Assembly: GCA_028279515.1 (NCBI GenBank)
Contig: JANQNQ010000002.1
Span: forward strand, 62,001-126,000
Direction: 5' to 3'
DNA length: 64,000 bases
DNA from: Flavobacteriaceae bacterium
GTDB lineage: Bacteria; Bacteroidota; Bacteroidia; Flavobacteriales; Flavobacteriaceae
The notes beneath the pieces were generated by a model, which saw only the letters and a list, made by a program, of their open reading frames with translations, was not told where the DNA came from and ran no database searches. The translations under genes and the position numbers were made by a program. Shown here in pieces: positions 1 through 8,566 of this stretch. The stretch's first letter is position 1. Each line of letters opens with the position of its first letter.

Positions 1-1
1 C

Positions 2-850
2 ACTATTGTTGCGGGTGTTCACGGCTACGAATATCCCCCTATAGTTGCAACACAAAAAATACTCAAGGAAATCAATGCAGAGGAACTTAAAGGAACAATA
101 ATTGTCATACCAATTGCCAATGTTGCTTCCTTCTTTACACGAACACCATTTATTAATCCGCAGGATCAGAAAAATTTAAACAACGCTTTTCCTGGAAAAA
201 AAGACGGAAGCATTACAGAACAACTAGCGCATTTTATAACCACAAATATAATTGCTGTCAGTGATGTTTTTCTAGACGTACATGGCGGAGACGCCTGTGA
301 GGACTTACTTCCCTTTGTATGTTATTATGACAACACAAAAAAACCAGATCAAACTGCTTTGGCGAAAAAACTTTCTGAAGAAAGCGGATTTGAATATGTT
401 GTCTCCTATCCGTATACTATCTCTGAAACGGAACCGGCGAAATACACATTCAAACAAGCCGTTCAAGATGGAAAAACCGCATTAAGCATTGAATGTGGTA
501 AGTTAGGAAATGTACAAAACGAGAATGTCAGTTTGATAAAGAAAGGAGTCTATAATATGCTTGAAACCATGGGCATGTATTTTAATGGAACTGGAGCCCA
601 TAATAAAATTGTCTATCGCAATAGTCAGACATATATAAAGGCAAAGGAAAATGGTATTTTTTATAGTAATTTCAAAGCCGGAGATAAGGTAAAGAAAGGC
701 GATGTTGTTGGGTATACTACGAATGAGTTTGGTCTTACTCTGGAAGAATATATAGCACCAAAAGATGGCATTATATTATATATGCTAGCTACGCCACCCA
801 TAAATGTAGACGATACTGTGATGTGCATTAGTTCATATGTCGAGAACTAG
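2..850 (+). CDS. Succinylglutamate desuccinylase/aspartoacylase-family zinc hydrolase (5' partial)
   Basis: The reading frame is open from the window edge, so the true start lies upstream. The visible N-terminal part has the AstE/AspA zinc-site pattern of the M14-like carboxypeptidase fold: GVHGYE supplies His and Glu ligands, and LDVHGGD supplies the second His. The C-terminal part, from about base 655, is a beta-barrel-like extension (AGDKVKKGDVVGY), as in other family members. The family removes acyl groups from N-acyl amino acids or related small molecules. The substrate here cannot be read from sequence. No operon partner is visible; the next gene starts 105 bases downstream. The family assignment is secure, the exact reaction is not. 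Confidence 0.85.
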   Translation, partial: TIVAGVHGYEYPPIVATQKILKEINAEELKGTIIVIPIANVASFFTRTPFINPQDQKNLNNAFPGKKDGSITEQLAHFITTNIIAVSDVFLDVHGGDACEDLLPFVCYYDNTKKPDQTALAKKLSEESGFEYVVSYPYTISETEPAKYTFKQAVQDGKTALSIECGKLGNVQNENVSLIKKGVYNMLETMGMYFNGTGAHNKIVYRNSQTYIKAKENGIFYSNFKAGDKVKKGDVVGYTTNEFGLTLEEYIAPKDGIILYMLATPPINVDDTVMCISSYVEN

Positions 851-954
851 GCTTTTTCTAAACTTCCTCTGCATACGGATAAAAAACGCTAGCTGACAAT
901 GTACATGAACAACAGTCATATACAGAGCCCATTGTTTAAAAATTTCAAAGTAGA

Positions 955-1419
955 ATGAGACAACTATTCACCATAACTTTCCTTATCCTTACGCTCACCT
1001 TTACAGGGAATGCACAGAACAAAGAACAGATTGCTACCATTATGGCTGATTATTCAAACAATTATGGCAATCCTGAATACAGTCATGAATATGCCGACAC
1101 TGTTTTGAATCCTGCGTTGTTAAAACTAGAACAATTGACTTGTGAGGGAAATGATTTTGGCTTATTAAATGACTTTCTCAAAATGCTATCAAAAACCAAA
1201 GGCTCTGCGAATGAAGTACCTGCCAACGTACTCGGAGGTATTTTTATTTGCAAACCAGAAGCAGTAGATAAGTATTTGACGCAAGTGTATAAAGACAAAG
1301 AACTAGTGTACCTGCTAGAGTTTGGTTTTGAGAATAGGACGTACGATAAAAAGGATCGTGTAAAGAACTATTCAAAACTAAAGGAAAGGCTAAACCGATT
1401 ATTAAAGAAAGAAGATTAA
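955..1419 (+). CDS. Small secreted protein of unknown function
   Basis: A 154-residue protein. The first about 20 residues form a classic signal peptide (basic MRQ, hydrophobic core, cleavage after GNAQ), so the mature form is periplasmic or exported. The remainder is helical, charged and Lys/Glu rich, with one mature Cys (TCEGN) plus a second in IFICKPE. I do not recognise a family. A 57-codon reading frame follows four bases after the stop and may be co-transcribed. The ATG at 955 is the only start that preserves the signal peptide. Confidence 0.7.
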   Translation: MRQLFTITFLILTLTFTGNAQNKEQIATIMADYSNNYGNPEYSHEYADTVLNPALLKLEQLTCEGNDFGLLNDFLKMLSKTKGSANEVPANVLGGIFICKPEAVDKYLTQVYKDKELVYLLEFGFENRTYDKKDRVKNYSKLKERLNRLLKKED

Positions 1420-1422
1420 AAA

Positions 1423-1596
1423 ATGATTGTATTCTTCAAAAAACTAAATTCTTGGTTTAGAAATATTATGCTGGATGATGTGGATAAGGAATACGATGGA
1501 CCACTACCCTATCATAAAAAATTTGGCGCAAAGAAAAACCCTGTCGAACGAATCGAAAAGAGATTTAATGAGCAAAAAGCTCAAAATCGGGGATGA
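1423..1596 (+). CDS. Small hypothetical protein, 57 aa
   Basis: A short reading frame beginning three bases after the stop of the preceding secreted protein. It encodes 57 residues: an amphipathic N-terminus (MIVFFKKLNSWF), an acidic patch (LDDVDKEYDG) and a basic tail. There is no signal peptide or membrane span. Tight spacing to the upstream gene and protein-like composition suggest a real co-transcribed gene, but the family is not recognised. The remaining about 85 bases before the next gene hold nothing I can name. Confidence 0.45.
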   Translation: MIVFFKKLNSWFRNIMLDDVDKEYDGPLPYHKKFGAKKNPVERIEKRFNEQKAQNRG

Positions 1597-1681
1597 GAAA
1601 TTATCGTGAAGACAATAATCTGCAAAAGGCCGTAACCACTCTTGATTTCTAATCGTCAAAACAATACTTAGAAATCACATC

Positions 1682-3142
1682 ATGAAAAAAACGACTTTAG
1701 TATTCTCTACGATTACGCTACTACTATTAAGCATGTTTTATGCAAGCGCACAACAGCAAGAACGACCCACCACTCTCTTTTCGAAAATAGACAACTATTT
1801 GAACGCAGGAGTAAAAAATGGTTTTTCTGGAGCCATCACCGTTATACAAAACGGAACGATCGTCATAAACAAAGGCTACGGACTAGCTAACAAGGACATG
1901 CAAACTCCTAACAACCCAAACACCATTTTCGACATTGGTTCTAATACCAAGCAGTTTACAAGCACAGCGATTCTAAAATTGGTTGAACTTGGAAAATTAC
2001 AGTTAGATGACCCCTTGAGCAAGTTTTTCAATGACCTACCTTCTACAAAAGAAGACATCACCATACATCAGTTGCTTACGCATACGGCCGGTTTTACAGA
2101 GTCGATCGGAAGAGATTTTGACGAGATCACAGAAGCACAGTTTTTCAAAGAACTCTTCGCGAGTGAATTGCTATCTGAGCCTGGAGAAAAGTATGCATAC
2201 TCCAACACAGGCTATAGTGTATTAGGAAAAATCATTGAAATAGCATCCGGCCAGTCCTACGAAGCATTCTTAAACGAATATCTTTTTGCACCAGCTGGTA
2301 TGAAACAAACAGGGTATCTTTTACCAAAATGGGATACAAAACGGTTAGCCCGTGGATACAACAGAAATGTTTTAGAAACACCTCCCCCAGTAACACGTTA
2401 TCAGGAAACCGGAGATCTTAGTTGGCATCTCAAGGCCAATGGCGGAATCAATTCTACACAAAATGACTTGTTGCGCTGGCATAAAGCCCTTAAGACAAAC
2501 CTGGTATTGACCCCAGAATCCTTTAGAAAAATGACAACCATTTATGCATCAAAGCCAACGGCTAACTACCATTATGGCTATGCATGGAGGGTTATGAACA
2601 CAAAAGAAAATGCGTTAAGAATTTCGCACAACGGCTCAAACGGAACATTTTCACATTCTATCATATGGTATCCTGAGGAAGACCTGTTTATTGTATATGC
2701 TACCAATGCAAATAGCGCAAAAGTTGAAGGTCTAGCCTATGTGGTTGAAAAGTTGATCTTGGACGAAAATTATTCCCCAAAACCAATAACAAACAATGTG
2801 TATGCATATGCCATAGAGTATATAAGAGAGCACCCAACCGACACATCGAAACAGCTCTTTGTATCACTTCAAAAAAAGTATGCTGAAGAATATTCCAAAT
2901 CAGGGCTTTTAAATACCCTAGGCTATGTCTTGTTGCGTTTAAATGAAAATGTCGATTGGGCATTAGAATTTTTTAAGAAGAACGTGCAACGATATCCAGA
3001 AGATGGCAATTTGTGGGACTCATTAGGCGATGGATATGTGGCCAACGACCTTAAAAAGGAGGCCATTAAAAGCTATGAAAAGGCCATTGAATTGGGATAT
3101 AACGATTCTCAGAAGAAGCTAACAGAATTAGTGAAGCAATAG
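1682..3142 (+). CDS. Serine hydrolase (class C beta-lactamase/penicillin-binding fold) with C-terminal TPR
   Basis: A 486-residue exported protein. The signal peptide (residues 1-24, ending ASAQQ) precedes a beta-lactamase class C/D-alanyl carboxypeptidase-like domain (about 30-360). The three family signatures are visible: the SxxK nucleophile as S-N-T-K in DIGSNTKQFTS, the Y-x-N motif in YAYSNTGYSVLG, and an H-x-G motif in HNGSNGTFS. The last about 100 residues form TPR-like helices (NLWDSLGDGYVANDLKKEAIKSYEKA compressed: Trp-Asp-Ser-Leu-Gly-Asp pattern), an arrangement common in Bacteroidota. The family includes esterases, peptidases and beta-lactamases; the substrate is unknown. It is flanked by spacers, so probably monocistronic. 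Confidence 0.88.
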   Translation: MKKTTLVFSTITLLLLSMFYASAQQQERPTTLFSKIDNYLNAGVKNGFSGAITVIQNGTIVINKGYGLANKDMQTPNNPNTIFDIGSNTKQFTSTAILKLVELGKLQLDDPLSKFFNDLPSTKEDITIHQLLTHTAGFTESIGRDFDEITEAQFFKELFASELLSEPGEKYAYSNTGYSVLGKIIEIASGQSYEAFLNEYLFAPAGMKQTGYLLPKWDTKRLARGYNRNVLETPPPVTRYQETGDLSWHLKANGGINSTQNDLLRWHKALKTNLVLTPESFRKMTTIYASKPTANYHYGYAWRVMNTKENALRISHNGSNGTFSHSIIWYPEEDLFIVYATNANSAKVEGLAYVVEKLILDENYSPKPITNNVYAYAIEYIREHPTDTSKQLFVSLQKKYAEEYSKSGLLNTLGYVLLRLNENVDWALEFFKKNVQRYPEDGNLWDSLGDGYVANDLKKEAIKSYEKAIELGYNDSQKKLTELVKQ

Positions 3143-3235
3143 CAGCATACCTCCCTTTATTGCGGATCCGATCCCTTCTATGTACGCATCAAAACCAGCT
3201 TCAATCCCAACTCAGAACAACTTCCCACAAATAAA

Positions 3236-3282
3236 TTTGCGCAAGCAAATGCTTTCCTATATATTTGCAAGCAATCACTTGC
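3236..3282 (+). promoter_or_regulatory. Promoter with overlapping dyad operator for the ArsR-SRPBCC operon
   Basis: TTTG at 3236-3239 and TATATTTG at 3260-3267 are separated by 20 bases, a good match to the Bacteroidota primary sigma-factor promoter. A dyad GCAAG-N6-CTTGC lies at 3267-3282, over the expected transcription start. The word GCAAGCAA occurs at 3241-3248 and again at 3267-3274. A dyad in this position is what an autoregulating ArsR repressor would use. That assignment is inference. Confidence 0.65.
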
Positions 3283-3298
3283 ATATAAAATATAGACC

Positions 3299-3640
3299 AT
3301 GAAAAGAGATGTCTTCAATGCGATAGCCGACCCAACAAGAAGGAGTATACTGATGTCCCTTACAAATGAAGCACAAAATGTAAATGCCTTGGCCGATAAA
3401 TTCGATATGACCCGACAGGCCGTATCCCTCCACATTAAATATCTGCAAGAGTGTGGTGTGATCACTATAAAAAAAGAAGGGCGAGAACGCCATTGCAATC
3501 TTGAAGTCGAAAAACTTGCAGAGGTTGCCGATTGGCTTGAACCTTTTAGAAAAATGTGGGCTAGTAAGCTTAGTCAATTGGACGAACTGCTGGATGAGCT
3601 ACAATCTAACCCTAAAACCGGAACCAACAAACATTCATAA
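3299..3640 (+). CDS. ArsR-family transcriptional regulator
   Basis: A 113-residue winged-helix protein. Residues 3-90 match the ArsR/SmtB fold: the start DVFNAIADPTRR, the recognition helix TRQAVSLHIKYL and the wing with EGRERHCNLE. No obvious metal-binding Cys cluster is present, so it is probably not a metal sensor. ArsR regulators of this subtype are typically encoded next to an SRPBCC (AHSA1-like) gene, as here, where the next start lies one base after the stop. It probably represses its own promoter through the GCAAG dyad at 3267-3282. Confidence 0.88.
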   Translation: MKRDVFNAIADPTRRSILMSLTNEAQNVNALADKFDMTRQAVSLHIKYLQECGVITIKKEGRERHCNLEVEKLAEVADWLEPFRKMWASKLSQLDELLDELQSNPKTGTNKHS

Positions 3641-3641
3641 A

Positions 3642-4079
3642 ATGAACAATCCACTAATTATAGAACATGAATTCAATGCCCCGATAGATCTAGTTTGGCG
3701 TGCCATCACCGAAAAGGAACTCATGGAAAAATGGTACTTCGATCTTTCTGGTTTCAAACCAGAAGTAGGTTACAAATTTCACTTTGAAGGCGGCGAGGAA
3801 AACAAGCGGTACATGCATTTATGTGAAGTTTTAGAGGTTGTTCCTCTAAAAAAACTGAAGTACTCTTGGAAATACGAAGGATATACAGGTATTTCTTTCG
3901 TGACGTTTGAATTAGCTGCCGCCGGTGAAAAAACTACATTAAAACTCATACATGAAGGACTTGAATCATTTACAAATCCAGATTTCAAAAGAGAAAACTT
4001 CGTTGGCGGTTGGAAGTATTTGATGCATGAGTCTTTAAAGGAATTTGTAGAAAACGGAAAAGCATTAAGATATTGGTGA
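3642..4079 (+). CDS. SRPBCC (AHSA1/START-like) protein
   Basis: A 145-residue protein of the AHSA1 branch of the SRPBCC fold, a helix-grip hydrophobic cavity. It begins PLIIEHEFNAPIDLVWRAIT and has the usual ELMEKWYFD segment and a C-terminal helix (GGWKYLMHESLKEFVENG). The start ATG lies one base after the ArsR stop; an upstream in-frame extension would overlap the ArsR gene and lacks homology-like sequence. ArsR-SRPBCC gene pairs are widespread, but ligands are generally unknown. It is followed after 25 bases by a second SRPBCC gene. Confidence 0.85.
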   Translation: MNNPLIIEHEFNAPIDLVWRAITEKELMEKWYFDLSGFKPEVGYKFHFEGGEENKRYMHLCEVLEVVPLKKLKYSWKYEGYTGISFVTFELAAAGEKTTLKLIHEGLESFTNPDFKRENFVGGWKYLMHESLKEFVENGKALRYW

Positions 4080-4104
4080 TCAAATAGAAAAAACACTCAT
4101 CACG

Positions 4105-4548
4105 ATGATTAAGAGACTACAGTTTTCAATTGACATAAAAGCTGATAAAGTAACGATTTGGAAGACTCTTTGGGGCGACAAAAACTATCGCGATTGGGCA
4201 GGTATATTTTTTGAAGGCTCATATTATGTAGCTGATAATTGGGATGCAGGCAGTACAATATATTTCCTTGCACCCGATAAGAGTGGGATCTATAGTGTTA
4301 TAGAAAAACACTTGCCAAATGAACTCATCGAATTCAGACATGTTGGAAACGTGATGGACGGAAAAGAACAACCATTGGACGACGAAACAAAAAAATGGTC
4401 GGGCGCTACAGAAATCTACAAGGTTTTAGAAGAAAAAGGTACGAATACGTTGAAGGTAGAAATTGACGTCATGAATGAACATCTAGAATTTATGACAAAT
4501 ACATTTCCAAAAGCGCTCAAAAAGGTAAAAACCATTTGCGAGTCATAA
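4105..4548 (+). CDS. SRPBCC-family protein
   Basis: A 147-residue helix-grip protein (MIKRLQFSIDIKADKVTIWKTL, then WAGIFFEGSYYVADNWDAGS), distinct from the AHSA1-like protein upstream. It is third in the ArsR-SRPBCC-SRPBCC operon, with 25 bases between genes. These proteins bind hydrophobic small molecules; the ligand is unknown. The following 219 bases to the next gene hold no convincing gene, only a 15-codon frame ending at 4606 that I regard as chance. Confidence 0.8.
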   Translation: MIKRLQFSIDIKADKVTIWKTLWGDKNYRDWAGIFFEGSYYVADNWDAGSTIYFLAPDKSGIYSVIEKHLPNELIEFRHVGNVMDGKEQPLDDETKKWSGATEIYKVLEEKGTNTLKVEIDVMNEHLEFMTNTFPKALKKVKTICES

Positions 4549-4767
4549 TGTCCAAAGTGATGAGTCAGCAAGACCATTCTGCCATCTACTTCCAAAAAGA
4601 TGCGTAGGTTCTGTATTCAGTCTTTAGTGGTAAAATTAGGAGCTAAAATTCGAAATTACTGCACCGTCATAAAAAACAAAATAAAGCAAGAAACGGATTT
4701 TTTTAGCAAACCATACTTCCGAAATTTGTCAAACAAGAATTACGACAAACCCTAAACGAACCACAAC

Positions 4768-5298
4768 ATGGAAATCAAAAATTGCACTATCGACGACATC
4801 GATGAAATTTTTAAACTCTATAAGATTGCCTCAGACTATCAAAGAGCCAAGAAGACCGTGGTTGTATGGCCTAAATTCAAGAGGTCACTTGTAGAAACTG
4901 AAGTAAAAGAAAACCGACAATGGAAAATAGTTATTGACGGAGAGACGGCCTGTGTTTGGGCCATCACATTTCAAGACGAACAAATCTGGGAAGAGAAAAA
5001 CAAAGACAGCGCTGTCTATATTCATAGAATTGCCACAAATCCTGACTTTCGAGGTAATAATTTTGTCACCAAAATTGTTGATTGGGCCAAGGCATACGCC
5101 AGATCAAACAATAAACAGTTTGTTAGACTCGATACCTTGGGAAATAATGTTAAGCTCATTGAGTACTACAAAAACGCGGGTTTTAAGTTTTTAGGGATGT
5201 TTGACCTTAAAAATACTGACACGTTACCCGAACACTACCATAACGCACCCGCCTGTTTGTTCGAAATAGATTTGAAAGAACAAACAAGTAAAGACTAA
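4768..5298 (+). CDS. GNAT-family N-acetyltransferase
   Basis: A 176-residue acetyltransferase. The acetyl-CoA-binding core is visible around residues 90-115 (AVYIHRIATNPDFRGNNFVTKIVDWA, whose R-G-N-N is the pyrophosphate loop, a variant of R/Q-x-x-G-x-G/A), with the C-terminal beta-strand region YYKNAGFKFLG. GNAT enzymes transfer acetyl groups to amines; the substrate is not predictable here. It appears monocistronic, with spacers of 219 and 118 bases. Confidence 0.82.
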   Translation: MEIKNCTIDDIDEIFKLYKIASDYQRAKKTVVVWPKFKRSLVETEVKENRQWKIVIDGETACVWAITFQDEQIWEEKNKDSAVYIHRIATNPDFRGNNFVTKIVDWAKAYARSNNKQFVRLDTLGNNVKLIEYYKNAGFKFLGMFDLKNTDTLPEHYHNAPACLFEIDLKEQTSKD

Positions 5299-5416
5299 AC
5301 CACCGCATTATATTTTATATCAATGACGCCATAAAGCGTGACAATTCCTTACCCTTCCCTACTCTGGTAAAAATCACTACTTTTAGTTTTAGTTGGTTCT
5401 CACTTTAGTTTTTACA

Positions 5417-6118
5417 ATGGAAGACAAGGATTATTTTTTGAGGCTATATGAAATAGCAAGCCATCTCAACAAGGAGTTTTCCTTACATGCGGCGCTTCGC
5501 TCTTCTTTAGAAAAGACCGTTGAAATTCTAGAGGTAGAAACGGGTTGGATCTGGCTAACAGAACCTGATAACAAATCTGTATATCTTGCGGCTTCCTGTA
5601 ATCTTCCACCAGCACTAAGTAAGCATCCCGAACGCCTATCAGGTTGGTGCTATTGTATTAAACAATACCTATCAGATGATATTGATCAAGCAATGAACAT
5701 CAGTGAAATTGCATGTTCAAGGTTAGAGGACATAAGTACCGGCACGAAAGGACTTAAGTATCATGCAACGATTCCAATCATTATGAATGGCCAGAAAGTT
5801 GGGCTCATGAACTTACTCAGCAAAGAAAGTCAGCAACTAAATGAAAAGCAACTAACGGTACTTAATACCATTAGCCAGTTAATAGGTACTGCTATTCAAC
5901 GTACTCGCTTGCAAGAATCATACAGAGACAAAAATCATGTGTCAGATAAGGCTATTAATAGCGTATTGAATCGCGTTTTTGTGCCCAAAATGGAAGCCGT
6001 CCTACTGTCTCTCAATAGTACAAAGAGTGATAAAGCCAAAGTAGAAGAAACAATTAAACGAGTCACTGATATACGAAAGCAACTAACGCTTTTGCTGAAA
6101 AGAAACCGAAATGCTTGA
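5417..6118 (+). CDS. GAF-domain protein
   Basis: I chose the ATG at 5417 (233 residues) over a TTG eight codons upstream. Residues about 10-170 look like a GAF sensory domain (LHAALRSSLEKTVEILEVETGWIWL, then YHATIPIIMNGQKVGLMNLLS). It is followed by a C-terminal helical segment rich in Lys and Thr that could be a coiled coil. Cys residues in the GAF core (AASCNL, GWCYCIKQ, IACSRL) could bind a ligand or act as redox sensors. The stop overlaps the start of a LuxR-type HTH gene by eight bases, and the two probably function as one sensor-regulator pair. Confidence 0.78.
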   Translation: MEDKDYFLRLYEIASHLNKEFSLHAALRSSLEKTVEILEVETGWIWLTEPDNKSVYLAASCNLPPALSKHPERLSGWCYCIKQYLSDDIDQAMNISEIACSRLEDISTGTKGLKYHATIPIIMNGQKVGLMNLLSKESQQLNEKQLTVLNTISQLIGTAIQRTRLQESYRDKNHVSDKAINSVLNRVFVPKMEAVLLSLNSTKSDKAKVEETIKRVTDIRKQLTLLLKRNRNA

Positions 6119-6356
6119 GGAAACTGTATCAACTCTAGAAGAATTCAACTACCCAAAAATGCCTCTAACAAAACGGGAATTGGAGGTACTCACTCATATA
6201 AAAAAGGGTCTCACCAACGAACAGATCGGCAAACAACTATTTATAACAGAGCGCACCGTTAAATTTCATATCACTTCCATCCTATCCAAACTCAACGCCG
6301 ACAATCGTACTGAAGCTGTTGATATCGGCTTAAGGAAAGGGCTTTTTGGAACATAA
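6111..6356 (+). CDS. LuxR/GerE-type helix-turn-helix protein, 81 aa
   Basis: The protein is almost only a LuxR-type DNA-binding domain (residues 17-78). The signature is clear: LTKRELEVLTHIKKGLTNEQIGKQLFITERTVKFHI. The start ATG lies inside the end of the GAF gene in a different frame (8-base overlap), so translation is probably coupled. GAF and LuxR domains commonly occur in a single protein. This pair may therefore be a natural split, or a frameshifted fusion. Confidence 0.85.
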   Translation: MLEETVSTLEEFNYPKMPLTKRELEVLTHIKKGLTNEQIGKQLFITERTVKFHITSILSKLNADNRTEAVDIGLRKGLFGT

Positions 6357-6463
6357 TTCAAAAGCAAATTTTACGCCTGTACTATGGTACAGGTAAACTT
6401 CTGTACGTAAGTTCATTTTATGCAAATCATTCTCGCCTGATATTTGTACTAAACTAAAACAGT

Positions 6464-6904
6464 ATGAGAACAAAGAGTATATACCTAGAACACGCCAACA
6501 TTACGGTGAATGACTTACAGGAAGCCATAAAGTTTTTCCAAACAGCATTTCCACACTTTACAATACGTGGGGGCGGCAATGATATGAGACAATGGGTTCA
6601 CATCGGTGACGACAACACTTATATAGCCCTTAACCAGGCCAAGATGAGCGACTTAAAAGCTAATAAGAATTATGACACCATAGGTGTAAACCACTTGGGC
6701 TTCGTGGTTCAAAATGTAGAGGAAATAGCAAACAATCTAATAAGCAACGGTTACAAAAGAGATTTTCCAAAAGAGGTCGAAGAGTTCAGGATTCGGGATT
6801 ATTTTGCTGACGCAGATGGCAATCAGTATGAATTTGTGCAATACCTAAGTGAAGTTCCCGAAGAAAAGAACAAGTACCATAAACAAGTTTCATTGCAGCG
6901 ATAA
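6464..6904 (+). CDS. VOC-family (glyoxalase/bleomycin-resistance fold) protein
   Basis: A 146-residue vicinal-oxygen-chelate protein with the paired beta-alpha-beta-beta-beta modules: EHANITVNDLQEAIKFFQTAFP at the start and INHLGF-like VNHLGFVVQNVEEI in the second half, ending FADADGNQYEFVQY, which supplies the usual metal-ligand Glu. The reaction is unknown. A promoter-like TTTT-N19-GATATTTG sits just upstream of the gene. It is probably transcribed alone. Confidence 0.82.
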   Translation: MRTKSIYLEHANITVNDLQEAIKFFQTAFPHFTIRGGGNDMRQWVHIGDDNTYIALNQAKMSDLKANKNYDTIGVNHLGFVVQNVEEIANNLISNGYKRDFPKEVEEFRIRDYFADADGNQYEFVQYLSEVPEEKNKYHKQVSLQR

Positions 6905-6929
6905 GAAATCATCACCCACTAATCATTGG

Positions 6930-6967
6930 CAAACCGTTGGTAATTCATCAAGATTTCCAGCGGTTTG
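6930..6967 (+). terminator. Hairpin downstream of the VOC gene
   Basis: The arms CAAACCG (6930-6936) and CGGTTTG (6961-6967) pair, with an inner TGG/CCA, forming a stem-loop 26 bases after the stop. There is no clear run of T after it, so the terminator role is tentative. Confidence 0.35.
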
Positions 6968-7153
6968 TTGCATATAGTGCAAAGGCTATTCAAACTCAGT
7001 AATGATTCCTAGTAAGCTTAATAGAAGTTCAACCCGTAGACTTTCTCAACTTCATACTCCACCTTTATTGATAAAAATCACTAACTTTATTGGTAGGTAT
7101 CTTTATGGTTAAAAAGACTATCATCGACGCATTAAATAACTAAAGATCAAAGT

Positions 7154-7798
7154 ATGTCGCTCTCCTCTAAATCAAAAGGTATATATGATCAGATTGACCC
7201 GTCCATGACAAAATTGGGGGATCTTCGAAAAATAGCCAAAGAAATTAAAAAAGATCATGATCTCGCCATGGAACTCTGGTCTACTGGGGAATTCCTACCG
7301 CGCCAATTGGCCATTCTCATTATGGACAAAAAACAGCTTTCTCAAGAGGTAATTAACCAACTTGATACAGACATCCAACAGCATGAGACAGACAACCGTA
7401 ACCAGTTGATCGATTGGTTAATGGCTAATCAGCTTACAAAAGATAAGAACACCATCAATATGATTGAGTCCTGGGAAAAGAGTCCCTCTGCACTGCAAAG
7501 AAGAGTGTTTTGGTATTATCAGGCACGATTGCGATGGATGGGAAATACCAATCACTCTAACACAGAATATCTTCTTAATGCCATTGAAGCAAACATGGTA
7601 AATGAACAACCCGAAGTACAGTGGGCCATGAATTATACAGCTGGTCAGATAGGAAAATGGCAAGAAGAATATCGCTCTCGATGCATTTCAATTGGGGAAG
7701 ACACAGGACTTTACAAGGACGAGGTTGTGGCAAAAGGATGTACTCCAAGTTATTTACCAAAATTCATTCCGATAGAAGTTGCCAAATTGAAAAAGTAA
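7154..7798 (+). CDS. DNA alkylation repair protein (AlkD/AlkC-like HEAT-repeat family)
   Basis: A 214-residue all-helical protein matching the DNA alkylation repair glycosylase family: KLGDLRKIAKEIKKDHDLAMELW near the N-terminus, LPRQLAILIMD, then QWAMNYTAGQIG. Family members use HEAT-like repeats to remove N3/N7-alkylated purines. Several flavobacterial relatives are annotated only by family. It converges tail-to-tail with the DUF481 gene, leaving nine bases between the stop codons. Confidence 0.8.
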   Translation: MSLSSKSKGIYDQIDPSMTKLGDLRKIAKEIKKDHDLAMELWSTGEFLPRQLAILIMDKKQLSQEVINQLDTDIQQHETDNRNQLIDWLMANQLTKDKNTINMIESWEKSPSALQRRVFWYYQARLRWMGNTNHSNTEYLLNAIEANMVNEQPEVQWAMNYTAGQIGKWQEEYRSRCISIGEDTGLYKDEVVAKGCTPSYLPKFIPIEVAKLKK

Positions 7799-7807
7799 CG
7801 ATAGTTG

Positions 7808-8566
7808 TTAATAACTCTTCAACGTAAGACCAAAGGTTAAAAAACGGTCCTCTCTTTTCTGATCTTCGATCACGATGCTTTCAAAAGTATGAAGGTAGTT
7901 GACTTTAAAGTTCAAAAACTTCCAAATAGGAAACTCTAAACCTAGATCAGCTTGCCAACGAAAGTTATCACTGCGTTCTAAAGAAGGTTGAAAATAACTT
8001 TCGTGATTTAGAATCACTTTGTTTTTAAACAAACTATATTTACCATTGATCCAAATGGTCGCACGAAATGTGTTGATCGACCGATCTCCATCATATACGT
8101 CGCGATTAAAGTCGGTGTTGGCAAAGTTGGTTCGTTCGTATTCACTAGAAAGTGACACCTTAAGCCAATGGTCTTTTTTCTGAAGAATCTGATAAGTGGC
8201 CCCAGCTCCGACCAAGTAACGCAGGTCGATCTCCCTTCTAAAGTTCGTACTTACAAAGCCCAAAACGAAGGGATAAAGCCTTCTTTCTGGGTTCAGGTAT
8301 AGAAAATTGAGGCTTAAAATATCTTCATCTGCCTTCTCCTTCCCAAACTCCTGATAAACATATGAGTTGGTGGTCTTGAAGACCCATTTCTTCCAAGGTC
8401 GAAAACTCACATCAGATTTGGCTCTAAAAATCAAAGTTTGAACATTTCCTCCTTGCCAAAGGCCGGTCAAAGAAAGGCGTGCTTTAACATTTAGCGTATC
8501 ACTCTCATTGAGCTGAGCCGAAAGAAAAAAAGGAAAAAGTAAGAAGATGTATAAAACCTTTTTCAT
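7808..8566 (-). CDS. DUF481 outer-membrane beta-barrel protein
   Basis: I chose the ATG at 8566 (252 residues); a GTG three codons further upstream is the alternative. A signal peptide (MKKVLYIFLLFPFFLSAQ) precedes alternating hydrophobic and polar strands rich in aromatic residues, typical of the DUF481/YdiY-like outer-membrane proteins (LTGLWQGGNVQTLIFRAKSDV, SSEYERTNFA). The protein ends in an aromatic-rich strand (FLTFGLTLKSY), as barrels do. Function beyond an outer-membrane location is unknown. Confidence 0.8.
   Translation of the reverse strand: MKKVLYIFLLFPFFLSAQLNESDTLNVKARLSLTGLWQGGNVQTLIFRAKSDVSFRPWKKWVFKTTNSYVYQEFGKEKADEDILSLNFLYLNPERRLYPFVLGFVSTNFRREIDLRYLVGAGATYQILQKKDHWLKVSLSSEYERTNFANTDFNRDVYDGDRSINTFRATIWINGKYSLFKNKVILNHESYFQPSLERSDNFRWQADLGLEFPIWKFLNFKVNYLHTFESIVIEDQKREDRFLTFGLTLKSY

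Noticed and set aside
4560-4606. Fifteen-codon frame starting ATGAGTCAG after the second SRPBCC gene
   Set aside because: Too short, no coupling to neighbours, no recognisable motif.
7795-7822. Imperfect palindrome GTTGTTAATAAC between AlkD-like and DUF481 genes
   Set aside because: Only 12 of 14 bases match, no T-run; probably chance in AT-rich sequence.
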